Origin: Alcaligenaceae bacterium
Lineage (GTDB): Bacteria; Pseudomonadota; Gammaproteobacteria; Burkholderiales; Burkholderiaceae_B
Reading direction: 5' to 3'
Length of the DNA stretch: 33,639 nt
NCBI GenBank assembly: GCA_947378965.1
Contig: CANCMG010000045.1
Location: forward strand, 1-33,639
Shown here: positions 1 through 8,964 of the stretch, in pieces
How the letters are laid out: every line of letters begins with the position of its first letter
How positions within the stretch are numbered: position 1 is the stretch's first letter
Notes under the pieces: model-generated
The model's input: the letters and a program-made list of their open reading frames with translations, nothing else
What the model was told of the DNA's origin: nothing
The model's database searches: none
Translations under genes and position numbers: made by a program

Positions 1-1707
1 ATGCGCCGCGATATCAGCCTCAGGGCGCACGCGGTAGGCTTTTTCTAGGTACTGAACCGCCGTCACATAGTCGCCAAGTCGAAACTTGATCCAACCCATG
101 CTGTCCATAATGAAAGGATCGTTTGGAGCAATCTCAAGTGCCCGTGTAATCAGCCTGAGGGCTTCGGGCAAACGCTGATTGCGATCGGCCAACGAGTAGC
201 CCAAGGCGTTGTATGAATGGGCATGCCCGGGATCTAGCGCGATCACTTCACGCAACAAGCGCTCGGTATCATTGAGCCGTTGATTGCGCTCGTACATCAT
301 CGCTAATTCATATTTAATTTCAACGGTGTCAGGTAGGCGCTCGTTGGCAGCCTCGAGGCGCTTAATCGCTTCAAGCGGGCGATTGGCCTCGCGCAACAGC
401 TGGGCGCCAGCAGAGGCTGTCAACACCTCTTCTTCGAGTGATTGAGGGTCGCTTGCATCAAGCAAGGCCACTGCCTCATCGACACGCCCTTGTTGAGCGC
501 GAATCGCCGCCTGACGCACGCGTGCATTGTGACGCGCCGCAGGCTCTTGGATGTTGTCGAGCAAGCTCACTGCGTCATCAAAAAAACCTTGGTCCTGGGC
601 GATTCGCGACAAAAGCTGGTACGCATCGACTAACCCCGAGCCCTCATCGCTTGCACCCTCAGGCAGGCCCGACTGACGCTGTTTTTGTCGGCTGACATAC
701 TGCTCAAGCAGGCTGCGCGAATCGGTTAAGCGCTTGGCACGATAGGCGATCTGCCCCTGCATAAACAGCAGGTCAACATCCTCTGGTTCGAGCTTGGCCA
801 TGGCCACAAGCTCAGCCATTGCCAAATCAAATTCGCGGCGCTCTGCCCACTGCGTGGCCAACAATAGGCGCAGTCGTCGTGCTTTGGGATGCGCCGCTGC
901 AAAGCCCTGCGCATCGCGAAAAGCTTGCTGCGCATCAACCGCCAAACCGTACTCGAACACCCGCATGGCGGCATCTTCGGATCGAGGGGCCACGTTTAAC
1001 GCCGCCTTGGCCGCACTGAGCGCGCGCGGTGCATCGCCCGCCGCACGTGCTAGGTCTGAAATCGCGATGTGTGCCGGCAGCGTGTCGCGCGCCTGACTCT
1101 CTTGAAGCACGCTGATTAAAATCGCCAAGCCCGCTCGCTTGTCTGGCACACGCCCCAATACCGCCATGGCTTGCCCGATCGCTGCAGTTTTGTCGCGAGC
1201 TTCGTCAATTTGTTTGCGCAGCGCCGTGGTCAAACCGCTTGTCTGCCCCGAAGCGGCAGACAGCGTCATCTCGGTCGACAACGCCTCTGCATCATTGGGC
1301 TCAAAGCGCAACCACAGACGTGACGACTCGAGCGCGCCGGCCAAATTGCCAGCGGCCAGATAAAACTCAAGCGCGCGACGCGCAAGGCGCACATCGCCAA
1401 CTTCTTTGGCAAGATCCAGCATGGTTTTACCAGCCGGAATAAACGCCGAACGTTGGGCTGAGATTTCGGCGGCCAAGATTCTGAAAACGATGCTTGAAGT
1501 CAGTGTGACCTCGGGCAGTTGCCCAGACCGCAACTGAATCTCTTCGGGCTCTGGCGTACGGGGCTTGATCTCAAGAGGTGTTGTTTGCGACACACCGTTG
1601 CTGGGCCCATTTTGTGCGCAGCCCGAGGCAGCCCAGACAGCACCAAAGAGACCCAAAACGAGGGCAAAAGGGATTTCTTTAAAACAGCATTTAAACAACG
1701 ACTTCAC
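1..1707 (-). CDS. TPR-repeat lipoprotein, C-terminus cut by window edge
   Basis: 569 codons are visible and the frame is still open at base 1, so the C-terminus is missing. I start it at GTG 1707: an in-frame TAG lies four codons upstream and no ATG gives a comparable N-terminus. Residues 1-29 form a signal peptide with a hydrophobic core (about 12-27), ending in a lipobox A-S-G-C with Cys30, so an exported, lipid-anchored protein is predicted. The rest is helical and repetitive; clear TPR-like units occur near the visible end (for example ALDPGHAHAYNALGYSLADR and the following IAPNDPFIMDSMGWIKFRLG). TPR proteins are scaffolds for protein-protein contacts; the partner cannot be told. It is divergent from mutM with about 60 bp between. 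In related Burkholderiales a TPR protein beside mutM is followed by lolB, which would lie off the left edge (inference from synteny). Confidence 0.85.
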   Translation of the reverse strand, partial: MKSLFKCCFKEIPFALVLGLFGAVWAASGCAQNGPSNGVSQTTPLEIKPRTPEPEEIQLRSGQLPEVTLTSSIVFRILAAEISAQRSAFIPAGKTMLDLAKEVGDVRLARRALEFYLAAGNLAGALESSRLWLRFEPNDAEALSTEMTLSAASGQTSGLTTALRKQIDEARDKTAAIGQAMAVLGRVPDKRAGLAILISVLQESQARDTLPAHIAISDLARAAGDAPRALSAAKAALNVAPRSEDAAMRVFEYGLAVDAQQAFRDAQGFAAAHPKARRLRLLLATQWAERREFDLAMAELVAMAKLEPEDVDLLFMQGQIAYRAKRLTDSRSLLEQYVSRQKQRQSGLPEGASDEGSGLVDAYQLLSRIAQDQGFFDDAVSLLDNIQEPAARHNARVRQAAIRAQQGRVDEAVALLDASDPQSLEEEVLTASAGAQLLREANRPLEAIKRLEAANERLPDTVEIKYELAMMYERNQRLNDTERLLREVIALDPGHAHSYNALGYSLADRNQRLPEALRLITRALEIAPNDPFIMDSMGWIKFRLGDYVTAVQYLEKAYRVRPEADIAAH

Positions 1708-1768
1708 GCGACCCGCCTAGTTGGTGGCACAATCTTCCGATTTATTCATTAGATGTTAGCACTCACCC

Positions 1769-2596
1769 ATGCCAGAATTGCCCGAAGTTGAAACAACTCG
1801 CCGTGGAATTGACGCCGTTGCAACAGGTCATCGCTTAAAGCGGCTGGTCGTGCACGAAACTCGCATGCGCTGGCCGATTCCGACCGATATGGCGCGACGC
1901 CTGCAAGGGCAGATTGTGCGTGCCTGCAAGCGCCGCGGCAAGTATCTGTTAATTGAGTTTGATGAAGGTACGCAGCTTGTGCATCTGGGCATGTCTGGCT
2001 CGCTGCGCAGCGTCATGCAGGGCGAATTATTGCGCAAACACGACCACGTTGAGTGGGAGTTTGAACACGCCACGCTGCGCCTGCACGACCCTCGCCGCTT
2101 CGGTGCGGTATTGTGGCACCCAAAGAATGACGGCCCCATTGAGCAGCACCCGCTATTAAGCAAACTCGGTATTGAACCCTTTGATGCGGCTTTTGATGCA
2201 GCCCACCTCAAGCGCGGGCTTGAGGGGCGGCAAATGTCGATCAAACAGGCACTGCTGGCGGGCGATGTGGTGGTGGGGGCTGGCAACATCTACGCCTCTG
2301 AAAGCCTGTTCAGGGCGCGCATTCATCCCAAAACTCAAGCGGCGCGCGTGTCACTTGCCCGCTGCAGTCGTTTAGTCGAGGCAATCCGCAGCACCCTGAG
2401 CGACGCGCTAGAGTCAGGTGGCAGCACGTTGCGTGATTACGTCAACGCGACAGGCGAAGCCGGGGCGTATTTCACCTTGCATGCCGCCGTCTACGACCGC
2501 GCCGGCGAGCCCTGCCGCATCTGTCAAACCGACATCAAGCGCCTCGTACAGGGCCAGCGCGCCACGTACTTTTGCCCGAACTGCCAAAAAATTTAA
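1769..2596 (+). CDS. mutM: Formamidopyrimidine-DNA glycosylase (Fpg/MutM)
   Basis: Base-excision repair enzyme that removes 8-oxoguanine and formamidopyrimidines and cuts the abasic site by beta/delta elimination. The 275-residue length is normal for the family. The protein begins MPELPEVET, so after Met removal Pro is the catalytic N-terminal nucleophile and Glu3 follows. Lys58 (in RRGKYL) corresponds to the conserved Lys of the family, LGMSGSLR and GNIYASESLF are family motifs, and a C-terminal zinc finger has Cys249, Cys252, Cys269 and Cys272. The start is fixed by the required MPELPE sequence although no strong Shine-Dalgarno is seen. It is followed by a tandem duplication and a probable terminator, so it appears monocistronic. 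Confidence 0.97.
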   Translation: MPELPEVETTRRGIDAVATGHRLKRLVVHETRMRWPIPTDMARRLQGQIVRACKRRGKYLLIEFDEGTQLVHLGMSGSLRSVMQGELLRKHDHVEWEFEHATLRLHDPRRFGAVLWHPKNDGPIEQHPLLSKLGIEPFDAAFDAAHLKRGLEGRQMSIKQALLAGDVVVGAGNIYASESLFRARIHPKTQAARVSLARCSRLVEAIRSTLSDALESGGSTLRDYVNATGEAGAYFTLHAAVYDRAGEPCRICQTDIKRLVQGQRATYFCPNCQKI

Positions 2597-2660
2597 TGAC
2601 GAACTGCAAGACGGTCTGTTTGATTTTCTAAAAATTATCGATTGACGCCAAAACAACTAA

Positions 2661-2694
2661 GTTATTTGCCCACAACCGTTATTTGCCCACAACC
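2661..2694. repeat. Perfect 17-bp tandem duplication after mutM
   Basis: The unit GTTATTTGCCCACAACC occurs twice, head to tail and identical, at 2661-2677 and 2678-2694. It lies 64 bp after the mutM stop codon and just before the probable terminator. No protein-coding or binding-site role is evident. Confidence 0.95.
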
Positions 2695-2701
2695 GACCTC
2701 C

Positions 2702-2724
2702 ACCGTCAAAACGGTTAATTTTTT
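2702..2724 (+). terminator. Probable Rho-independent terminator of mutM
   Basis: Stem ACCGT (2702-2706), loop CAAA, stem ACGGT (2711-2715), followed by TAATTTTTT. The T-run is on the + strand side, so it fits mutM. The stem is short (5 bp), which limits confidence. Confidence 0.55.
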
Positions 2725-2847
2725 CACTAACAACTCACTCTTAACGTCAGAATCGTTAACTGCATGCACCAACAAATGAACGTACGTCAGCGCTAGTTAA
2801 CGACTTTATTGCCTCACCATTCAATCTTTTTTATAGCGACTATTTTT

Positions 2848-4164
2848 ATGACCAATCTCAACGAAACCCACGACCCTGCTCTGACCAGCTGGCTGGCCAG
2901 CGCCAACGATTCAACCATAGGCTTTCCGGTGCAGCACCTGCCATTTGCGGTGTTTCGCCGAACCGGCAGCAGCGAGGCCTTCAGGCCGGGCGTGGCGCTT
3001 GGCGATCACATCATCGACTTAGCCCAATTCGCCGCAGCCAAGCCCTTTTCAGGCTTAGCCGCTGAAGCACTGAATGCGTGCACTGGGCCTACCCTAAACG
3101 CGCTGATGGCGCTTGGCAACGCCCACTGGTCGGCGCTACGTCTGGCCTTGTCGCGCGCGGCACGCACGGGTAGCGCGCTGCAGGCAACAATCGAGCCGCT
3201 GCTCGTGCCCCAAGCTCAGGCCGAATACAGCTTGCCTGCGCAAATTCGGGATTACACCGATTTTTACATCTCGATTCATCACGCCACAGCCGGTGGTCGG
3301 ATTTCACGACCCGATGCGCCCTTACTCCCCAACTTCAAATGGCTGCCCATCGGCTACCACGGCCGCGCCTCAAGTGTGGTGATCTCAGGCCACAACGTCG
3401 TGCGCCCAGTCGGTCAGTCGCGCCCCACCCAGGCAAGTGAAGCACCCGGCTTTGGCCCAAGCCAGAGACTAGATTTTGAACTTGAAATGGCGATGTTTGT
3501 CGGGCCCGGCAACGCACAAGGCAAGCGCATCACCATCGACCAAGCCGATGAACATATTTTTGGCGTCTGTATTCTCAATGACTGGTCAGCCCGCGACATT
3601 CAAGCCTGGGAAGTTCAGCCCTTGGGCCCCTTCTTGGCCAAAAGCTTTGCCACCACCATCTCACCCTGGATCGTCACGCGCGAAGCCCTCGAGCCGTTTC
3701 GCCAGCCCTTTAACCGCCCAGCCTCTGATCCACAGCCCCTGCCCTATCTCATGAACGAGACAGTGAAGCAAGCTGGCGTCTACGACATCGGCCTCAAAGC
3801 CCTGATTTCAACTGACGAATCACGTGCGGCCAAACACGCCCCCGCACTGTTGGCCCACAGCAATTTATGCCACGCATACTGGACACTATCCCAACTCATC
3901 ACCCACCACACCGTCAACGGCTGCAACCTGCAACCCGGCGACTTGATCGGCACCGGCACCATGTCAGGCCCCGAACCCGAACAAGCCTTGTCCTTCAATG
4001 AACTCAGCTTCGGCGCCACCAAAGCCGTCAAACTCCCGTGGGGCCAAGAACGCAAATTCTTAGAAGACGGCGACGAAATCACCCTCCAAGCCGAGTGCGT
4101 CAAACCCGGCTATCCCAGATTAAGCTTCGGCCAAGCAACAGGCAAAATCGTGCCAGCGATTTAA
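2848..4164 (+). CDS. fahA: Fumarylacetoacetase
   Basis: Last enzyme of tyrosine/homogentisate degradation: hydrolyses 4-fumarylacetoacetate to fumarate and acetoacetate. 438 residues from ATG 2848; the frame is open back to a TTG at 2809, but the extra 13 residues are not family-like. An N-terminal domain (about 20-125) precedes the catalytic FAH fold. The metal and active-site residues known from the mouse enzyme can be placed: DYTDF (Asp138), the HHATAGG segment (His145), Glu211 and Glu213 in LDFELEMAMF, and Asp245 in NDWSARDIQAWE. LPIGYHGRASS and GTGTMSGPE are also typical. Homogentisate dioxygenase, often its neighbour, is not in the window. It converges on the next gene. No good Shine-Dalgarno is visible before ATG 2848. 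Confidence 0.95.
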   Translation: MTNLNETHDPALTSWLASANDSTIGFPVQHLPFAVFRRTGSSEAFRPGVALGDHIIDLAQFAAAKPFSGLAAEALNACTGPTLNALMALGNAHWSALRLALSRAARTGSALQATIEPLLVPQAQAEYSLPAQIRDYTDFYISIHHATAGGRISRPDAPLLPNFKWLPIGYHGRASSVVISGHNVVRPVGQSRPTQASEAPGFGPSQRLDFELEMAMFVGPGNAQGKRITIDQADEHIFGVCILNDWSARDIQAWEVQPLGPFLAKSFATTISPWIVTREALEPFRQPFNRPASDPQPLPYLMNETVKQAGVYDIGLKALISTDESRAAKHAPALLAHSNLCHAYWTLSQLITHHTVNGCNLQPGDLIGTGTMSGPEPEQALSFNELSFGATKAVKLPWGQERKFLEDGDEITLQAECVKPGYPRLSFGQATGKIVPAI

Positions 4165-4230
4165 AACCTACCGCAATCCCAACCCTCAAGCCTTTTGCAG
4201 GATCCGATGCCGCGTATTTTTTGCTCAGCC

Positions 4231-4255
4231 AAAAAATCACCGGATCGGACTCCGG
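4231..4255 (-). terminator. Terminator for the FAD-linked oxidase gene
   Basis: On the - strand, stem CCGGA, loop GTCCGA, stem TCCGG (4255-4240) is followed by TGATTTTTT (down to 4231). It begins 25 bp after the stop codon of the minus-strand gene ending at 4280. The T-run polarity assigns it to the - strand. Confidence 0.6.
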
Positions 4256-4279
4256 CAAGGGGCGGGCGAATTAAGAGGA

Positions 4280-5695
4280 CTAAGCCTGCAACACCTTCCC
4301 AGGATTCATAATCCCCTGCGGATCCAGCGCCTGCTTAATCTGCTTCATCAGCGTCAACTCAAGTGGGCTCTTATAGCGCGTCAGTTCATCGCGCTTAAGT
4401 TGCCCCACCCCATGCTCAGCACTGATCGACCCCCCATGTGCATGCACACTATCGTGCACCAACTGATAAACATCGTACTGCTGCGCCAATAATTGCTCTT
4501 CAGTTTGGTCGGGTGCACGCGCCACGTTGTAATGCAAATTACCGTCACCCAAATGACCAAACACAATATGTTGAATGCCCGGAAACCTCACCTGCAAGGC
4601 AGCGTTAGTCGTCTTCACAAACGTACTAATCAACGAGATCGGAATCGACACATCATGCTTGACGCTTTTGCCTAAACCCGCCTCAGCCAGCGGGATGCTT
4701 TCGCGCAAATGCCACATCGCCCGACTTTGAGCGATCGATTCGGCAATCGCCGCATCCGTCACCAAACCATCCTCAATGGCCGCACCCAACACAGCCTCAA
4801 AACGACCTTGTGCGTGCTCGGCGCTCTCGCTATCCGACAGTTCAAGCAACGCGTACCAAGGGGAATGGGCCGAAGGCCCCTCGAACGGCAGACGCTGCTG
4901 TGGAAACAGCTTGACCACCGCTTGCAACACCGTACCCATCATGACCTCAAACCCCGTGAGCGAAGCCCCAAAGCCCGCGCGCGCCCGTGACAACACCGCG
5001 GTGGCATCTTCAAGCGAGTTCAGAGCCAGCATGGCCGTGCATTGCGCCACCGGCAAGGGATACAGCTTGAGCGTTGCTGCGGTGATGATACCCAGCGTGC
5101 CCTCGCTACCAATAAACAAATCTCTTAGGTCGTAGCCCGTGTTGTCTTTACGCAGACCACGCAGACCATGCCAAATCTCGCCTTCAGCCGTGACAACCTC
5201 GAGGCCCAGTGCCAGTTCGCGCGTGTTGCCGTATCGCAAAACTTGCGTGCCGCCCGCGTTAGTCGACAAATTGCCACCGATCGTGCAACTACCTTCAGCC
5301 GCCAAACTGAGCGGAAACAACCGCCCCGCCTCGCGCGCCGCCGTTTGTACCGCCTGCAAAATACAGCCTGCCTCGACCGTCATGGTGTCATTATCGGTGT
5401 CGACCGAGCGCACGCGGTTCAAGCGCGCCAAAGACAGTACCAACGCGCGACCGGTTTCGTCAGGGGTCGCGCCCCCGCACATACTCGTATTGCCACCCGA
5501 AGGCACGATTGGCACCTGGTGCTTGGCACACAGACGCACCACCGCTGCAACCTCTTCGGTTGACCCGGGCCGCACCACGGCCAGCGCCTGGCCCTTGTAG
5601 CGCCCGCGCCAGTCAACCAAAAAGGGGGCCGCAGCCTCACCGGTCAGTACCTGAGCGGCACCTAATACTTTTTCGAGTTCTGGCAAGAGGTTCAT
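4280..5695 (-). CDS. FAD-linked D-2-hydroxyacid dehydrogenase (GlcD/D-2-hydroxyglutarate dehydrogenase type)
   Basis: 471 residues, the usual length for the FAD-binding PCMH (VAO) family that includes D-lactate dehydrogenases, GlcD and D-2-hydroxyglutarate dehydrogenase. These oxidise a D-2-hydroxyacid to the 2-oxoacid and pass electrons to a quinone or flavoprotein. The FAD domain contains PSGGNTSMCGG (65-75), a glycine-rich segment GNLSTNAGGT and IGSEGTLGIIT. The C-terminal cap domain carries FGHLGDGNLHYN (from about 379), EHGVGQLK (427-434) and NPGK (464-467), the metal- and substrate-binding signatures. The substrate cannot be decided from sequence; D-lactate and D-2-hydroxyglutarate are both plausible. 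It is single, with a terminator downstream, and divergent from the phosphomannomutase gene across about 225 bp. Confidence 0.9.
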   Translation of the reverse strand: MNLLPELEKVLGAAQVLTGEAAAPFLVDWRGRYKGQALAVVRPGSTEEVAAVVRLCAKHQVPIVPSGGNTSMCGGATPDETGRALVLSLARLNRVRSVDTDNDTMTVEAGCILQAVQTAAREAGRLFPLSLAAEGSCTIGGNLSTNAGGTQVLRYGNTRELALGLEVVTAEGEIWHGLRGLRKDNTGYDLRDLFIGSEGTLGIITAATLKLYPLPVAQCTAMLALNSLEDATAVLSRARAGFGASLTGFEVMMGTVLQAVVKLFPQQRLPFEGPSAHSPWYALLELSDSESAEHAQGRFEAVLGAAIEDGLVTDAAIAESIAQSRAMWHLRESIPLAEAGLGKSVKHDVSIPISLISTFVKTTNAALQVRFPGIQHIVFGHLGDGNLHYNVARAPDQTEEQLLAQQYDVYQLVHDSVHAHGGSISAEHGVGQLKRDELTRYKSPLELTLMKQIKQALDPQGIMNPGKVLQA

Positions 5696-5919
5696 CAGTG
5701 ATTCTCTAGAGTTGTTGTGGCACTAGCTGCGACATCGATCCGTCTCAAGCTGACGTTTTGTGCAACGTGCCACTGATTTGAGCAAAATAAAAAAAGCGGC
5801 ATCAGTCACGTCAAATTGTAAGGGAGTTAGCGAGCATGAGCGTCACGGATCGGTGATAATGTGATGCCTAGATTTATTTAGTCAACTTTTACCATTTAAG
5901 AGCTTCGGAGCTTACCGAC
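5696..5919. other. Divergent intergenic region
   Basis: 224 bp between two outward-facing genes, so promoters for both must lie here. A GATAAT at 5855-5860 is a fair -10 box for the + gene, but no good -35 is found 16-18 bp upstream. A CGGAG at 5906-5910 is the ribosome binding site for the GTG start at 5920. No gene or repeat is seen. Confidence 0.4.
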
Positions 5920-7308
5920 GTGCCAGTTAACTACTCGTTTCCGCATTCTGCCTTTAAAGCTTACGACATCCGTGGCATTGTTCCCTCGGCACTGAACCCA
6001 GAATTTGCAAAGGATCTTGGCCGAGGTTTAGCGGCCCGGGCCAACGCAGCGGGCGTCACCACCATGGTGGTCGGTCGCGATGGCCGAATCAGCAGCCCCT
6101 CACTTGCGGCGGCGTTACAGCAAGGCATGCGCGACGGTGGCATCAGTACCATCGACGTGGGCGAAGTGCCCACCCCTTTAGTGTATTTTGCCGCTTACAC
6201 CTTAAAAACAGGTTCGGGCGTCGCAGTGACGGGCAGCCATAACCCCCCCGATTACAACGGTTTTAAGATGATGATGGGCGGCGGCACCCTGCACGGTGAG
6301 GCCATCTTGGCTCTGCGTGATGAAGTCGCTGCCGGTCCCGCGCACGCAAGCGCCTCTGGCAGCGCCACCAGCGTAGATATCTTGACGCCTTATTTGGCGC
6401 GCGTACTCAGTGACGTTAAGCTGAGCCGCCCCATGAAAATCGCCATCGACTGCGGCAACGGCGTTGCGGGCGCGGTTGCCCCACAACTGTTTCGCGCCTT
6501 GGGCTGCGAAGTGACCGAATTGTTTTGCGAAGTGGACGGCACCTTTCCTAACCATCACCCAGATCCAGCCGATCCGCATAACCTTGAAGACCTGATTCGT
6601 TGCGTGCAAACCACCGATTGCGAAATCGGCCTGGCCTTTGACGGCGACGGTGACCGCTTGGGCGTCGTCACAAAGTCAGGTGAAATCATTTGGCCTGATC
6701 GCCAACTGATTTTGTATGCGCGCGATGTGCTCACCCGCTGCCCCGGCCAGACCATTATTTATGACGTCAAGTGCAGTCGCCATGTTGCCGTCGCGATTCG
6801 CGAGGCGGGCGGTGTGCCGTTGATGTGGCAAACCGGCCACTCGCTGATCAAAGCCAAACTTGCCGAAACCGGCGCGCCGTTAGCCGGCGAAATGAGCGGA
6901 CACGTGTTCTTTAAAGAGCGTTGGTTTGGCTTTGACGATGGTTTGTACACCGGTTGCCGCCTGCTTGAGATTTTGTCGCGTTCCGCTGACCCGTCTGCTG
7001 TGCTTGAAGCGCTTCCACAAGGGGTTTCAACCCCCGAACTCAAGCTTGAAATGGCCGAGGGTGAGCCCCATGCCCTGATTAAACGCCTGCAAACCGAAGG
7101 TATGTTTGACGGCGCCACCGCAGTCCTCAAAATTGACGGTCTACGCGCCGACTACCCTGATGGCTTTGGGTTGGCTCGCGCCTCAAACACCACGCCGGTC
7201 GTGGTGTTGCGCTTTGAGGGCGACACCCCCGAGGCACTTTCCCGTATTCAAGACGCTTTTCGCAAGCAGTTGCTGGCGCTTGCGCCACAGGTCACGCTGC
7301 CCTTTTAA
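5920..7308 (+). CDS. Phosphomannomutase/phosphoglucomutase
   Basis: Alpha-D-phosphohexomutase of the AlgC/ManB type: interconverts the 6- and 1-phosphates of mannose or glucose, feeding GDP-mannose or UDP-glucose for surface polysaccharide. 462 residues, typical. The four family loops are present in order: TGSHNPP (104-110) with phosphoserine Ser106; the magnesium loop DGDGDR (241-246); the sugar-binding loop GEMSGH (323-328); and the phosphate-binding loop with RASNTTP near 419-425. The GTG start at 5920 has CGGAG nine bases upstream. The next gene, pgi, begins 21 bp after the stop, so the two are probably cotranscribed and link fructose-6-P to hexose-1-P. Whether mannose or glucose is preferred cannot be read from sequence. 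Confidence 0.93.
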   Translation: MPVNYSFPHSAFKAYDIRGIVPSALNPEFAKDLGRGLAARANAAGVTTMVVGRDGRISSPSLAAALQQGMRDGGISTIDVGEVPTPLVYFAAYTLKTGSGVAVTGSHNPPDYNGFKMMMGGGTLHGEAILALRDEVAAGPAHASASGSATSVDILTPYLARVLSDVKLSRPMKIAIDCGNGVAGAVAPQLFRALGCEVTELFCEVDGTFPNHHPDPADPHNLEDLIRCVQTTDCEIGLAFDGDGDRLGVVTKSGEIIWPDRQLILYARDVLTRCPGQTIIYDVKCSRHVAVAIREAGGVPLMWQTGHSLIKAKLAETGAPLAGEMSGHVFFKERWFGFDDGLYTGCRLLEILSRSADPSAVLEALPQGVSTPELKLEMAEGEPHALIKRLQTEGMFDGATAVLKIDGLRADYPDGFGLARASNTTPVVVLRFEGDTPEALSRIQDAFRKQLLALAPQVTLPF

Positions 7309-7329
7309 TTTTTTTGCTGAATCCTCACT

Positions 7330-8964
7330 ATGAGCTCGTTGTCCAGAAGTCCAGCCTGGCTTGCTTTTTCTTCAGCCGTACACACTAGCCCGCTGACGGC
7401 AGACAGCTTGCGCATTTTGCCTGCCGTCGATCTTGAAGTTGACTTGAGTACGCAGCGCTACTCTGCAGCGTTTGAAAAAGCCTCGGCTGCGCTGCTCAAC
7501 CAGCAAGGGTTTGAGTCAGCACGCCAAGGGCTCTTTGCAGGCGAGGCCATAAACTGGACTGAAAAACGTGCTGCTTGGCATACCGCCCTTCGGTCTGAGC
7601 ACCCACCTGCGGCCGTGGCCAGCGCTATTCAGGTCGAACAAGAACGTCTGGCCAATTTTGTTGATCTGGTGAACGCGCAAAATCTGTACCGCAACGTTGT
7701 GCATCTTGGCATTGGTGGTAGCGACTGGGGCCCAAGGCTCGCCGTTGAAGCACTGGCTGGCGGCAGCGGTCGGCGCACGATCCGTTTTGCCTCTAACGTT
7801 GATGCACACGCGATTATCGGCGCACTCGACGGGCTCGACCCGCTTGATACCTTGGTCATTATTTCGTCAAAGTCGTTCACCACCACCGAGTCTCTTGCCA
7901 ATGCGGCACGTGCCATCGAATGGTTCAAAGCCAACGGCGTCAGCGAGCCGCTCGAGCATTTCGTCGCTGTGACCGCCAATCCCGCAGCAGCACGTGCCTT
8001 TGGCATTCGTGACGACCGTATCTTTGAATTTTGGGATTGGGTCGGTGGCCGTTACTCACTGTGGTCATCAATCGGCTTACCCATTGCCTTAGGGCTTGGC
8101 CTCAATGCCCTGAACGACATGCGTCGCGGCGCATCCGAAATGGATGAGCATTTTTTGAATGCGCCGATCGCACGCAATGCACCCGTACAAATGGCCTTAA
8201 GCGCCGTCGCCAACTGCAGTGTGCTCGGCTATGCGTCGTTTGCCCTGTGCCCCTACGATGCTCGTTTGCGCCAACTCGTGCCATGGTTGCAACAGCTCGA
8301 AATGGAGTCCTTAGGTAAAGCAACCCAACTTGATGGCAGCACCCTAGACGTGCCAAGCAGCCCCGCCGTTTGGGGCATGCCAGGCACCGACAGCCAACAC
8401 ACGTTTTTTCAGTGGTTACATCAAGATGGCAAAGGGGCACCGGTTGATTTTGTGTTGTGTGCCAAGCCCGACCACCAACATACACGTCATCACCGCCTGC
8501 TGATTGCCAACTGTTTGGCGCAACGTGCGGCACTGCGCGAAGGTAAATCTTTTGAGCAGGCTCTTGCGACGGTGAGTCAAACTGAAAAAGATCCGGTCCT
8601 TGCGGCTCAATTGGCTCAGCATCGAGTTCATCCAGGCGGCCGCCCTTCTACCTTAATCGTGCTACCCCAGCTCGATGCCAAGCAGCTTGGATCGCTTTTG
8701 GCGTTGTATGAACACAAAGTATTTACCGAAGGCGTCTTGTGGGGTATCAACCCTTTTGATCAATGGGGTGTTGAGTTTGGCAAACGACTAACCGTTGATA
8801 TTGAAAAGAGCCTCGATGCCGAAGACAGCGAGGCGGCTGTCAGCGCCTTTGACCCTTCAACCGCTCACTGGATTCGGCGTTTGGCGACCAGCGCAGACAA
8901 CGATCATGCCTACGAACGCCGTCGCGCAGAACGTATCGCTCGCGGTCAACCGCCCGAAGCCTAA
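7330..8964 (+). CDS. pgi: Glucose-6-phosphate isomerase, with the catalytic Glu position occupied by Met
   Basis: Interconverts glucose-6-P and fructose-6-P in the cytosol. 544 residues, within the family range. Seen: [11 protein letters not shown] (125-135), [10 protein letters not shown], signature 1 around [14 protein letters not shown], signature 2 [10 protein letters not shown] with Lys485, and PCDF-like PVDF (371-374) followed at the usual distance by His382, which aligns without gaps to the ring-opening His (His388) of the rabbit enzyme. The odd point is residue 350: the family motif GEPGTNGQH reads GMPGTDSQH, so the general-base Glu (Glu357 in rabbit) is Met, encoded by ATG at 8377-8379. 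Everything else looks intact. It follows the phosphohexomutase gene and its stop codon overlaps that of the convergent epimerase gene. Confidence 0.93.
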   Translation: MSSLSRSPAWLAFSSAVHTSPLTADSLRILPAVDLEVDLSTQRYSAAFEKASAALLNQQGFESARQGLFAGEAINWTEKRAAWHTALRSEHPPAAVASAIQVEQERLANFVDLVNAQNLYRNVVHLGIGGSDWGPRLAVEALAGGSGRRTIRFASNVDAHAIIGALDGLDPLDTLVIISSKSFTTTESLANAARAIEWFKANGVSEPLEHFVAVTANPAAARAFGIRDDRIFEFWDWVGGRYSLWSSIGLPIALGLGLNALNDMRRGASEMDEHFLNAPIARNAPVQMALSAVANCSVLGYASFALCPYDARLRQLVPWLQQLEMESLGKATQLDGSTLDVPSSPAVWGMPGTDSQHTFFQWLHQDGKGAPVDFVLCAKPDHQHTRHHRLLIANCLAQRAALREGKSFEQALATVSQTEKDPVLAAQLAQHRVHPGGRPSTLIVLPQLDAKQLGSLLALYEHKVFTEGVLWGINPFDQWGVEFGKRLTVDIEKSLDAEDSEAAVSAFDPSTAHWIRRLATSADNDHAYERRRAERIARGQPPEA

